DNA of 64,000 nt, from assembly GCA_013433145.1 (NCBI GenBank), contig CM024168.1, positions 4,844,184 to 4,908,183 of the forward strand, read 5' to 3'. A program made the position numbers and the translations under genes. Source of the DNA: Ascaris suum (lineage: Eukaryota; Nematoda; Chromadorea; Rhabditida; Ascarididae). This document shows positions 1 through 12,700 of the stretch, piece after piece (the stretch's first letter is position 1; every line of letters starts with the position of its first letter). Below the pieces are notes generated by a model, which saw nothing but the letters and a program-made list of their open reading frames with translations, ran no database searches and had not been told where the DNA came from.

Positions 1-3000
1 AAATAAGAAGCCGATCGGTGTAACATATATCAAATCTTTTCACCTTTAAATGTCCGTAATTCCCTTAGGAATAATGGTCAACATGAATAATGGTACACCG
101 AATCACCTTTGTATGTGTGTGCATCATATGCACTAAGTTTTATGACTCTAGCTTCAATGCATGTCCAGCTATAACTTTCTCATAAGCAAAGAGATAGGAA
201 AACAAATACGTAGACAAATATATCATGATACCATAATGCTGGTTTGCAGATTTACTTCGTTGTACATTCGGCAAACGAGTCATTAACCTAAAACAGAATT
301 TTTAGTTGAAGAATATGCAATTAGTCCCTCGGATGGACAACTGCTTATGGGAAACTGTTTCATTTTTTGGGCGTTATTGTAATCAGCTGATTCAAAGAGT
401 GACTTTGCAAAAAGCATCTAGTCACCTTGCTATTGTTTATCAAAATGTGTTTTAGGATCCTTCATTTGTTTCATACAAATGTGAGGCACTCTATCTTGGA
501 AAATTGTTTCGAATGATTCAAATCACAGCGAAATACTCAGACAAGTTTGGTGCCTAGAGTCTCCTTAAGTCATGGAATGATGCACTGAATGTGATCCATC
601 AGAACCGACGATTGGAATTTTCTCTTTCTTTGATGTGTAGTGAGGATTTTTACCGCAATGCTCTTATCAAGCGAAAATATTGACACGCCGCATTGTTCCA
701 TATCGAATAACAAAACAGGTGTAGGAATTGGCTGTCACGAAAGTTATGTATATTAGACTACGAAAACGCCTCCTATCCAATTGTCACTAAGGAAGCGCAT
801 CACCTCGGTGTGCTAAGAATTGTTTTAATTTTTTTGCAATTTTGCCAGTATTGCGAATAGGGAGGGAAGGAGGGGCAATCAGGGCTTTAGTAAATATAAG
901 CAGCCAAATATGGATATTGTTGAATCGAGAATAAATTTTTTCCGGCAAGAATAATTTGCAACGACAGTTCGTCTTTATGCACTGTGAAAAAGGCTGTAGA
1001 GTAAGCCAAATATGTGAACTCTCCATATTTCGATCACTTGCTCCGTAGATATCCATAAAATCCAACGTTTGCGCAGCGATCACATTTAAATGTTTACGCT
1101 ACTACATTCTCATAATAATGTTCCTTATGGTGAAAATGTCTTCTAGGCTGGTGATAGAGCACAGATTCCTCATTAAGTGAGATTGAGGAAAATTTTGGAG
1201 TATTTTCGTTGTTGAAGAGATTTTAAAGTGAATTGGATTTTGCGGTATAGCGACGAAGTTTGGAAAGGACCAATATACCTACTGTGAATAAAAATTTGCA
1301 AATCAGTGTAATACTTTCATATCAATTCGTTTCTCTGTGTCGGCATCGAGAGGCGCCCCAAGACTCATTCACAGTATGCATGCAGTCTTTAGGTTCTGGT
1401 GTTCTGTAATTCAGCAAACGCCAAAACCGGTTCTTCAGCCTTTCAGCTATCCTCAGGTCAGCGGAACCAAAGACGGATGCGGGAAAGGAGAACATATCTG
1501 ATATTAAAAATGCGCCCAGTCATAGAGTTAGCTTCAACATCCCTCCCTGGAACATTTAAGTCCACTCATCACTGGCCTTGGCTTGCCCCGTAATGTTCAT
1601 ACAACCAGATATACTAATTTATGGGCGTGGTTAAATTCGTTTGCAAGTGAAACGACCATTGACTAAACAGAGTGGGCAGAATAGACAGCGCTGATGAGAG
1701 AAAACGTGAAAGAGAAAACGACGAAAGAATAAAAGGGAAAACGTCAGCGTAACATTGAATGACAAGAATTTCTAACTGAATTGTTCAGGATGCGTCTCGC
1801 AGCTTGACGTCACTAACATTTAACGTTTTCCTCAACTGACCATCATTCTATCGGTCACTTCTCACTTTTTCTGCCTCAGGAGGATTGTCTTTACTTATGT
1901 TTCTCGTATTCAAGAATGTCTCTGTCATTTATTCAAAACATATTTTCACATTACATGATAGATAAAAATTCCATCTCTTTCAAGTGATTGACGAACATTT
2001 TTAACCTCTTCATATGCACTTGTCGACTTTTTGAATACACCTGCTGCAAAGGTGTCAAAAATTGTATACGGGAGGGGGCTCACCTCTTTCGATGTCTAGG
2101 TCGGTCTAATTACAATTTCGTGTAGAGACAGTAATGAGTTACTGGATCAGGTAAATACGAATTTGTCCATGATAGATGTGGCCTATTGACGGTCCACTGA
2201 AATGAAACTCATGATCTGCACATGAGCCATACAACTAGCTCTAGAATCGTCCAGGTGTAATAGAAAGGCGCCTCATGTCGGATCACTTTATGCAGTAATA
2301 TCACGTGATTTGAACTATTAAGTCACTGATGGCATCAAGATCGGAGAATATCGGCCAGCCGCTACGACAGCCGAGAGATTCAGCTCAACAAGCAAACACA
2401 AAAAGGCTGCCATATTAAGCCCTCGGGCATATTCGTTTATCGTGGCTGCTGCACTGCTGTATGTGCACTGCGTTCGTTCGTGGCTATATTGTGCCCGTTT
2501 CACAAGATATTCTTGTCTGACATATTTCATACAGTCCTCTGCTCTGCTTCGCCATTCCATTTATTCGCAGTCTACTCGATGCAGTACTTCGTCCTATTCC
2601 AGAATAGCCTCCTTTGATAATCCGTGGACCTCGTCGATCACCTCGTCCGATTTTAGCATACATCCATCTGTACCTGCCTTCCTTCTTCATCACCTCATCC
2701 CTGTACAGCTATGCTTCATAGCAAAGTCGAAATAATACTGATCGTTTTGTTAACGATGGAGTGTGGTACTCTCGTGTGCTGCTTCAGAAAAAGTGGCCTT
2801 GCCAACCGGCTGTCTCCAGCAGGTACTTTTCATGCTTTATGAAAAACCGGTAATATTTCATTGATGATATTTTAAGGCTTTGTGAGCAGAATCTTTGGTT
2901 TTCATTGATCCTTTTATGCTCAAATTGTCGATCATGAAATGCGCATCAATGACGTTTTCTGAAAGCGCATGTAGTAGTTTGACGTGATGCAATGAATGTA

Positions 3001-3035
3001 AACAGTGCATAGCACTAGCCTGGCGCATTTTCCCA
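1..3035. other. No gene seen
   Basis: Open frames here are short (up to 98 codons) and no family is recognisable. A polar, Arg-rich minus-strand frame at 2484-2693 and its neighbours show no splice-site support. The stretch may be intergenic or the large intron of a gene outside the window. Confidence 0.5.
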
Positions 3036-4818
3036 CTAGTTTGAAAAGTTAGAGGAAGCAAGCGCAGAATTTTTTGAAGTATTTGCAGTTGTAGTCAGTT
3101 TGAAAGGACGTTTGCTTGGATTTGACAACGTCGCCATGTTTTGATTCTCTAGCACTAATATGTCTGATGTGCCTTCTGTATGAAGTGCAATGGTCACTAC
3201 TGAATGCCCTAGTGAACAGCAGTGATAGTGAATGGTAATACTGAATGCGATACTCAGAACGCTATTAGTATTAAGAGTCACCAAGGGGATGGCGAAGAAA
3301 AGTGAACTTACGTTTGACTTGTAACCATAGACTGCTGACAAAAGGCCGAAATTTAGTGTAGTCAAGGGTTGATCCAATTTCACTTCATTAAAGTTATGGT
3401 TCAAAGACACATCCTCACCTTTTACGCTGATTTGTTGACCATCGGAAGCCGACAATAGCCATGACCGCTATTGCGTTGATTCTGCAATCGCTATCATAAC
3501 TCACCTATCACGCTGATTGCAACTGTTTTTGTTCATCTATTGAATCATCAACAATCGGAGGAGCCAAATCCTCGAACATCCGCATCAAGCATATGTTTTT
3601 TATTTACTTCTGCAGACATAACGTTTCAACATGCAAACTCAGAGTGAAATAAACGATTAGAATATCAGGCGATTCTGTTGCCAATACCATCAATTATTGC
3701 ATTTACGAACACGAAATTTATGCTCTCGGAATTTTGCCTAAACTTCTTGATACGCTTAACAGGAAGATCAACTTTGTTTTTCGCTAAATCCAGGAACACC
3801 CAGTGCCCCTCGGGCAATGAAGATGACTGGCAAGTGCCACCACTGAACGCGATACTTTGTATGCAGAGGTCAAGTTCTAGAGTCGTTCTGAGCATAGAAC
3901 GAAGGTGATGTTCTTGTCCAGCATATTGAACAACTCCTTTGAATAAAAAGGACAAGTCTTGATGAAGTTCCGATGTCAAGACTTCATGTCCTCAAGCGGG
4001 GCACAATGGTCTTAGGAGCGGCGATTATCATTTCACCGATTTGTCTTGAAGTAATTTAGGCTGCAGTAAATAACGCTGTTAAATTTGTTTAATCGGAGCA
4101 GGAACAACCTTTGACCATCAATTAGCAGTCCATAGGATTGTTTCCGATGTAAAAGGCCGTTCGAGAATGCATGGCGCTTATAGTGGGTTGCTATTCTTCC
4201 GTCTCGTTCAGATAATGAATAATTAACGTGAGTCTTTGTGATATCTTCATCGAAAGACATGAGCGAAATTCTTTGCTAAAATTGTTCCCACCCAACACCA
4301 TTTCTTCACTTCATAACGACAATCATAACGATTTTGCTGTAATTGGAATTAATTGAATTGGTGGCGAAAAAAGAAAAAAAAGAAATCTGTTTTGCGGAAT
4401 TTAAATTTGCCATTGCGTTTTGGAGTAAATGTACCCTGACATCGAATATATCAACCTTTCATGAGCATATGAAGATGCCCAAAAATTCCCACCCTCAGCC
4501 TTTATTTTAGCATGAATCTTGCGATTACAGTTTGCTTTTCAAGAAGATTTATTAGTCTCTTCCATCGGTATATTTTACCGCATTTCTGCAGGTATCATAA
4601 ACCGCGTAGCAGTGAACAATAATATGGAAAAATAGAAACTTCGATTGATGAAACAAAGTTGGGGGCATGAGGGAAACTCTTATTGGGGGGACATTGTTGC
4701 CATCGAGGTCATGCCTTGCAATCGATGAAGTAAACTTTTCCGGGAGTACAAAAAGGATAAACATTTTTGCGAGCATAAATCGGCTAAGTGATATCCGTTG
4801 ATTTTTCATTAATTTCAA
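3036..4818 (-). other. Cluster of weakly protein-like minus-strand ORFs
   Basis: Four consecutive minus-strand frames (4818-4552, 4260-4033, 3979-3665 and 3455-3036) have moderately protein-like composition. The last reaches Y-K-S-N and then GTAAGT, a consensus donor near 3310, and can begin after a TAG acceptor near 3464. The 4260 frame follows AACAATTTTAG. No domain is recognised and no full model can be joined, so these may be exons of an unknown minus-strand gene or chance frames. Confidence 0.2.
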
Positions 4819-5073
4819 TAAATTTAAAAAGTTGACCGATGCTGGCTTTCATGGTTGCAAATATTTGTTGATTTGAACATTCAGAAGCATTGAGTGCATT
4901 CATAAGAGAATCCTATCTTTCTTCCCTCAGGGCGACAGTGAGCTCCAACCTTCCTTCAAATGAAATAAAGGAGAGGTTACCGCAAAGTTGCAAGCGAAAA
5001 CTTCATGCTGCACCATTCCCGCTGGCTTTATCGTTTTATGCCGTATTTTTCTGAGCTAGTTTTGCGCTTAAGA

Positions 5074-5158
5074 ATGAGTTTATTTCCAAAACTTGCCTTC
5101 ATTTACTTATTTCAGCTGCACTTAGTTCTCATTTGCATACGCACATATGCACGGCAGC
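5074..5158 (+). CDS. Candidate signal-peptide exon of nAChR subunit A
   Basis: The first mapped exon of subunit A starts in phase 1, so an upstream coding exon must exist. This 85-bp segment starts with ATG, reads MSLFPKLAFIYLFQLHLVLI and then CIRTYARQ, and ends in phase 1 before GTGCTA. The hydrophobic stretch followed by a small residue (Ala) looks like a secretion signal. Joined to 6737 it gives 558 residues in one open frame. The donor is poor and no strong trans-splice acceptor precedes the ATG, so another exon could be the true one. Confidence 0.3.
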
Positions 5159-6736
5159 GTGCTAAAGAATTTTTATTAGATCCAAACCCACATACGCACA
5201 TCCAAACCATTTATCTCGATTAGAAGCAAAGTTAAAATAAAAAATTTGAGCACATGCTTCCTGTCAAAACTTCCTTATTTTAAATGATTGTATTCTGACA
5301 GTTCATCACGTCCATGAGTACACAGCCACATCAAGATGCTCTCAAAATCACGATTGCCCTGAAGTGAGGCATCTCACATGCGTGAAGTTGGGGGTCAGAT
5401 GCAAGTAGGTTACAGTCTACGCCCATGGCCATTATTACTAAAGGCTTTATAAGGAAGCATGAATAAAAAAAGTTCACATTTCCCTCATATGAACGATTAG
5501 AGTCCATTCATTCGACGACAGACAACAATGTGCAAAGTGTGCCGTCTGATTCAATCGCTCTCGGAAGCATTCCACTTCAAATGCTTTCACTGCCAAATCG
5601 ACATTTTGCACCCATCTTTCATTCGCTTTAAGCACTCATATAAATATTATAATGCCTCCTAAAAGTTGGAAGTGAACCCGCAATTGCTAAGTATTTCTTC
5701 TTTCTCTGCAAGCAAAACAAAATGGGTTGTGGAAAATTGCATAACGCAAATATCCGTAATGAAAATGAAGCAAAAATGAAGGTGCTAGTTTGCATCTCTC
5801 TTCGACTTCGATTTTAAAGACACCGACATAATTGTTTTGAATTATTAGACTTACTATGCAACGTTGCATAAAACAGAAAATATTGAAATAGTGCGAAGCA
5901 ATGTAATCAGTGCAAATGGTTTAGCAAGTGCTGATCGTTAAACCGTTACAAAATTTCAGCTTTATAGGTTTTGTCTTTTTTTGCAAAGCTGTTACTACAT
6001 ATTTACCGCAAAAACTTTGTGTATCGAGAAATATGCATTAAAATTTCTATGAATCAAATCTTGTTGGAGTGGTGCAATGTGGACATTAGGGAATTGCGGA
6101 GTGTATATTGCAATGAATTCGGCTACATCGCAGAATGAAATGCTAAATCGTTTGCGCCTTTCGAGGCTTCGCGTCAACTGGCAATGATAAACGACTCACT
6201 CAGTCGAAGTGAACAGCTAACACCCGAAAATCTCGAGAATGCTTCGCACATAGACACCTCTACAATAGCCGCTCGCACCAACTTGAAAACTTTGCATGCA
6301 ACGAAAAAATTTTTGCGCAAGTGGGCAATCCACATACGTACCAACATTTTATTTCCTCTAAGATCCCAGGGATCGCAATTAGCGAGCAGAAGTGTCTTTC
6401 ACTATGAAATGTTAGGTGATAATCGTATTCACTTCTCTCTTCGACAATTGACCTTCTGTGAAAGTGAAAGTTTCATTACATTCTTGATGCTTTAGGCCCT
6501 TTTCTGTCCACTAAATTTCGACAAATCAATAAGTGAATAACTTGCTTTGCAAAAAAGCACCCCAACTGTTTTTATATCTTTGCAAATAATTACTCCTTCA
6601 AGTAGAGAGCTGAAAAGAGATGCATTAAAAGTAGTGACGACAACTCATTTAGACATTTTAGCTATATGAAAGTATTAGTGAAGTTCTAATTGGGTATTTT
6701 CCATTGGTGAAGGAAAAAATAATATTTTTTTCATAG
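5159..6736. other. Presumed first intron of nAChR subunit A
   Basis: If the signal exon at 5074 is right, this is its 1.6-kb intron, ending in the strong acceptor TTTTTTTCATAG. The 103-codon frame at 6184-6495 has no hydrophobic leader or family motif and was not called. Confidence 0.3.
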
Positions 6737-9700
6737 ATTCAACGATTGAGACGAGTGTAATGGAGGATGAGGATAGACTAGTGATCGATATGTTCCACAA
6801 TTATAATCATCTAATACGGCCTGTACAATATGTCAATAGTACACCGGTGATTGTTGAATTCGGCATCGCTATGATACTTCTCATCAACGTTGTAAGCTAA
6901 TTTACTTTTTTACAACTCTCATTGAAGTATTAAAAACACTTTGGTAGAAAAAAAATTTTAAACTTGAACGAAGAATAGAAATTATAACTATTTGATGGAA
7001 CACAAAACAATTTGAAAAGATACAAATGTAAAAGGCATCGTTTAAAGGCGAAATGCAATTCATTATGAATCACTCTGTAAGCAGCTTCTTTTATTTTACT
7101 TCGAAGTCATTCAAGTTCAAATATAGCAAATTTTTTTCATTAATTCATATTCCTTTCTCCTGTTTGGTTTTTAAGATGCAAAGAAATGAAAATATTCTAG
7201 TGTTACTGCTTGAATGCTTTGTCTTATGCTAGCTCCGAAATGTGTTTCCATGATCTATTAAAAACGCTTCAGACAGCTAGCAATTGATACAGCATTTTTC
7301 ACTCTTCTATGGCACTCTAATATTATAATGATTATCACTTTGACACAACACAAGATGTTGATTCAAGCAACTTTAGATTCATGTGGGGAGACGTAGCCAT
7401 AAGCTTTGAAGAAATGTAGTCGGTTCACTCGATGTGCGAATGCATGATGAATATTTTAGCTCTAAGTTTAAAGTTATGAACCGACAAAAGAAAAGTGGAA
7501 ATTCCTGTGTTCACATTCATCAGAAGCGAGAATTTCCATTTTTGCAAGACAGTTGTCAGATATAAAGTAGAGTTGATGCTTTTTGATTCCCTTCTCATTC
7601 CTGTGTGCAGTAAAGCTTGCTAATGAGCACTGGAATTCAGGATGAGAAAAATCAAATAATGCAGACAAACATTTGGTTGACATTGAAGTGGAACGACTTT
7701 CAATTTCATTGGGATCCGTCCGATTACGGGGGCATAACGAGTGTACGTGTCCCGCAAGACAAGGTATGGGTGCCCGATATCGTCCTTTTCAACAAGTAAG
7801 TCAAATCTGCTGACATTCTGTTCCAAGTGAATGGCCAGTATAGAATGCATTTATTAACACATTACTTAGGCACCTTGCAGATATGAATCTTCTGAAATAG
7901 TAATGCTCTCTCTCTCAGAGTTGCCTTGGCACAAAACTGTCGCCAGCGCTACAAATGTGAGCCTTCGAATGGACGCATTCGAAAGGCGGCCAGAGACAAA
8001 CAACTGTCCGTTTTTAAAACTATTCTATGTTATGAAATCATTTTCCGCCTTCGGCTGGGCCAGTCGAAATTCGGCGTTCCATGAGCTACCGGCACACTCT
8101 CAAAAAGTCCGGCATTCAGTGTTTTGAAGAGCCGTATTAATTGGATACATTCTGGAATCTATACTTCTCTGGAATAATTGTCAAACTTTCGTGATTTGGT
8201 GAAGCATATCAACATCATCAAAATGCCTAAACATGTCTCAGCGATGCCCAAGTATGTCTCGAACAATCCCCAACTACTGCAATCATTTTTGTGAACTCCA
8301 CGTTGCTGCTTTAAACCCGACTCTATTGTCGCAGCCTATATACTATGTTAATCGTATAGCAGTTGATTTTATTATATCACAGTTTGAATGAATTGTTAGT
8401 TTCTAGATTCATTTCAGGGCCGTAACTTCGGTGAGTTTGCTCGAGTATTTCGCTAATGAAATATATTAGTAAACTTGTGCTTACTCATTTACCTGTGCAC
8501 TATTTTTATACACTTCAAAGAAATTTATGTCTGTCTATGCCATCGATTGAAAGTAATTAAGACGTTAGTTAAGAGTGAAAATTCTTTAAGCTGGACAAGC
8601 GGAAGGAAAAGGAACAGCTTTCTAGTCAGCTTGCTGGTTAACTTTGATTGCTTAGAGCTAAGACGTAGATATACACATGCATAGACACGGTAGTAAAAAG
8701 TTTACCGGAGATGTTGCCACTTCTGGTGTTGTGCTTGGAGTACCTAAATTATCGAGGGTGCGCAAAATTACAAAATTGTTAAAGCGCATGGAGCTTTGCA
8801 AGCATGTTGCTTTCGTGCATAACGTTCCCCAAAGACGTTGGAAATTCCACCCTTCTTCTTAATTCGGGAGTAAAAACTTCCAAAAATATTGTGATAATGA
8901 CCCACTTTAATAGCGGTGATTTTGAAGCACAGGTATCAAATATGCAGGTTTTCAAAAGCGGAATTTTTCGCTCCCCGGGAGCGAAGTGAGGTGGGAAAAG
9001 AGAGAGGGAAGGAAATTCTTTGTTGCCATAAAATGGCTTTTTGGTACATTTATGCTCGGAAATCTTTAATACTGGAGTAGCCAGCGATCTGAGCGCTTAT
9101 CGAATTCTATTTTATCTCCTCAATCTTTAGTAGCCAGCAAATACAAGAGTACCATTGTTTCTTCGGTGTTTATAGGTGTTTCCGAATGTTCAGTTTCATT
9201 AGGAAATGAAAATTTTCCAACGTATCACATAGGCGTCTAAAGTGTGCAGGTTATTGCGATTAAAAAAATCACCGAAAAAAAAAGGAGAAAAAAATTGCGG
9301 CATTCGGTTTACTTAATATCGCGATGGAAACGCTAAGAATCCACCTCGAAGTGTGCTGAGTTGTCGAATTGAGTTACGCAACAGAATTCTTGGCTGCATC
9401 CTGATTTGCATTCCCGCTGACGCCTAATTTGTCCTAATATGACTTGCCGAGTAAGCTTCAATTTTTTATTGCGATCCTAAAAGCTGCTTCTAGGCAGCCT
9501 GCTTGAAATCTGCAGGAAATTGCACCGGAGGAGGCTTTTAAGAACAAACTTGTCATTTGATAACCTTCCGAGACACAGGTAAATATGAAAGAAAGCAATT
9601 CCTATTATTTGTTTTGGTGGAAAGGGCACCAGCCGCGATCTCCTGTGGTTGCAGCAGTACATAGCAACGATGTTCGATCGAATAAGCCATCCTCTATGAA

Positions 9701-12700
9701 ATAGTGGCTTCAACACTAAATTTGAAACATTCGTTTCAGCGCAGACGGCAATTATGAAGTGTCTTTTCGCAGTAATGTAAATGTCGAGAGCAACGGCGAT
9801 GTGATGTGGGTGCCACCAGCGATTTATAAATCTTCGTGCCGAATCGATGTCGAATATTTCCCGTTTGATGAGCAGATATGTATGCTCATCTTTGGTGTGT
9901 TCCTTTCCACTATTCTTGTAGATTTTACTGTGAATAAAGCGGTTAACTCGATTAGTCAGCGTCAAACTTACTAAGGGCGCATTTCAAGTTTAACTGACTC
10001 CACTTAAACTCTCTTAAGTGCCACGAAAAATTGGGCATTTGTCAACAAAACGTTATCACTTGCTTTTCCACACCTAACGGATCGAGATGTTGCAAAAGGC
10101 TTGGAGTATTCGAGAAAGTTTGTCGACTAGAATGTTGTGCCCTTGCTCCTCAAACTAAGGTTTCTCGATATTTTTAACCAAGTTTCAGAATAGAACTAGC
10201 AAGAGTGCGTTCACGGAAGATTCTTTGGGTCGAAACTTTCATACTGTCAGAAGCGCTGTCCTGTGGGCTCTCTGAGGATATAATTCATTGAAATTTGGTG
10301 CATGTCTCATTCAATTAGAATTATGGGCAACAGAATATGCGGCAGCACCGTTGCCCTAAAGAAAATCGGTCACTTTTTTGACAAAGTACGGTAGTCTGTT
10401 TTTTAAACTTACTTTGGTTCTTGCCAATGACGCTTCCGTTGGTTTAGGACAGAAGGCAGAGTAAGCTTGAGGCCGCGTGGTATCTGATGGAGGTGGGGGA
10501 AGTGATGACTGCCAAACTGCGCTGTTCCCTGCTTATCGGCTTGAGCCATAAGGGACTTCGCAGTTCAAGATCGATGACAACCTCCACCTCAGCCAAATAG
10601 GTGGGTCATCTCCACGTGGAGATGGGAACAGTTGCACATTTGTAACGGAAGTGTGGTTAGCGGTTGGAAGTATACCCCAGCATTAAAAGAAAATAGCTGC
10701 TGAGAGTCTAGCCAAAAATGAATACGTGGTGAGTTTTAGTTTTGATGCATAAACACATGCTACTGGGTTGTGCTCAGCGTAATATTGTGATCAGAGCACG
10801 ACAATACTGCAACCAATATGGTCTTTGCTTCCAGCTTTCCATTGAAACACTTTTTTGCATGAAATATTCCTGAAGTTATACATGAATAGTGGACATTTTC
10901 TCTAGTGTTGAAACTGAATAGCGTTGTCAGGCTCATGGACGTACGGTCCGAACGAAGTACAGCTGAGTTGGTACAACAACAAAGAATATGTGGAGCTGAA
11001 TGATTACTCCTACAGTGGAATATGGGACGTGATGGATGTACCCGGGCAGTTGGCGCAGAATGCATCGAAAGTCGTCTTCAACATCGTGATTAGAAGGTTC
11101 CTTTATGTGTGCAACACTGTACTGATTACAAGCTGTCAAAGTGAACTAGGTTCTTTGTAGAAATCCTGTAAGCGCCTCAAAGCGTGACATTTCAGTGGAA
11201 TGGGTCGAATAATTCTTAAGCACAACACAGTTATATCTTGAATATTTTTGCTTTCATTATGAGCAGTAAAGAAATTCCCAATGAAGTGGCTTTCATTGTG
11301 GATTACAGTTGCTAACCCTTCCACTACATTCCTTAGTGGAAGGGATTGTTGGCCGTACGATTTTGAAGCGGTAATTGTGGGGAATTTTCGAGCTATAGAG
11401 AAACCAAGGAAGTATGGTGCCGTTTTCATCGGCATTAAACAACGGGAAACGGTCGACATTACTTCGAAAGCGATCGAATCGCTGTAGAAATTTAATAGTG
11501 AAATATTTTTGAAACCACAAATGCCGAAAACAATAGATCAAGGTAGTTGGAAGGTTAAGCTGTCTCCTTATATGCTGTGGGTGCGGAAAGTCGACGCTGC
11601 TGACTTCGTTAAGAAAATCTTATTAGCGCTGACGAAGTATGGCGATGTTAGAGTCGTTTCAAGACTGTTTTTATTCTTATCACCGTAATATTTCACGTTG
11701 ATTACTGTCAAATGGCAAGCTTCTTCAGGAAAACGCTCTTCTATACGGTTATTCTAATCATACCAACCGTTCTAATGGCCTTCTTGAGTATGATGGTATT
11801 CTATTTGCCTGCCGAATGCTCCGAGAAGATCACATTGTCGATCAGCATTCTACTTGCACTCGTTGTATTTCTTCTCCTTGTCTCGAAGATATTACCACCT
11901 ACATCAGATACGATCCCGCTCATGGCCAAATACCTTTTGTTGACATTCGTGCTTAATATCATCACAATCATGGTAGTGTTTTTAATTTTTCAGTGGATTC
12001 CTTATTCATCGCTTTATATGAAACAAACTGCATATATAAAATATGCGACAACAGAGCAAATTTCAAGTATCTCATTCTACAGATGGTACATTATGGAAGT
12101 AAATCCAAGTGTTCTTGTTAGCGTGCTGCAAGAACATTGAATTTCGCTAGGGTAGCGGAGATGTTGAATGGTGAGATCGATGAGAGAAGTGATTTGCTAG
12201 GAAGTGGTATGGATTTGAATAAGCCATTTGCAGATTTGAAGGTTTCGGGATCGCCTTAAACGCAAGCAAGTGTTGTCTGAGATCGAGTCATGTGCAACAT
12301 ACTACTCTGACCGCATATGAATATTAAGAGAAAAAATTGCACTCTCCCCATGATTCCTAAGACTGATATATTCCGGAATCGCTGCTATTTTCTCAACTCA
12401 AGCAGTGGATGGACATCCTGTTCCTTTTTTACACTCTCTAGAGAAGTCTCCCCTTAGCTTTACGGACTCCGAAGCGTGTAACACTATTAAGCAAGTCTCT
12501 ATGTATTAAGCTAGAGTGGTGAATAAAAAAAACTTGTCCAAGTGTTTCCATTGAAGGTTGATGTCAAGAGTGATTTCTTATGGAATCGGATAACATACTG
12601 AGTATACGTACTTTATAAAATTAATTCATGATCTCTTAACGTTTAATTCACTTACTTATTGAGATGTTCAAGTGAGAAAATTCATTAATATTGACAGAAA

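Noticed and set aside
787..1083. 98-codon minus-strand ORF
   Set aside because: No splice context, start context, domain or neighbouring exon; length is attainable by chance.
2442..2735. 97-codon plus-strand ORF rich in Ser, Tyr and Cys
   Set aside because: Composition looks like a shadow frame; overlapping frames on the other strand are equally open.
10931..11096. Whether subunit A or B is an alpha subunit
   Set aside because: The region before M1 ([10 protein letters not shown] in [11 protein letters not shown] in B) has no adjacent cysteine pair, so neither is alpha.
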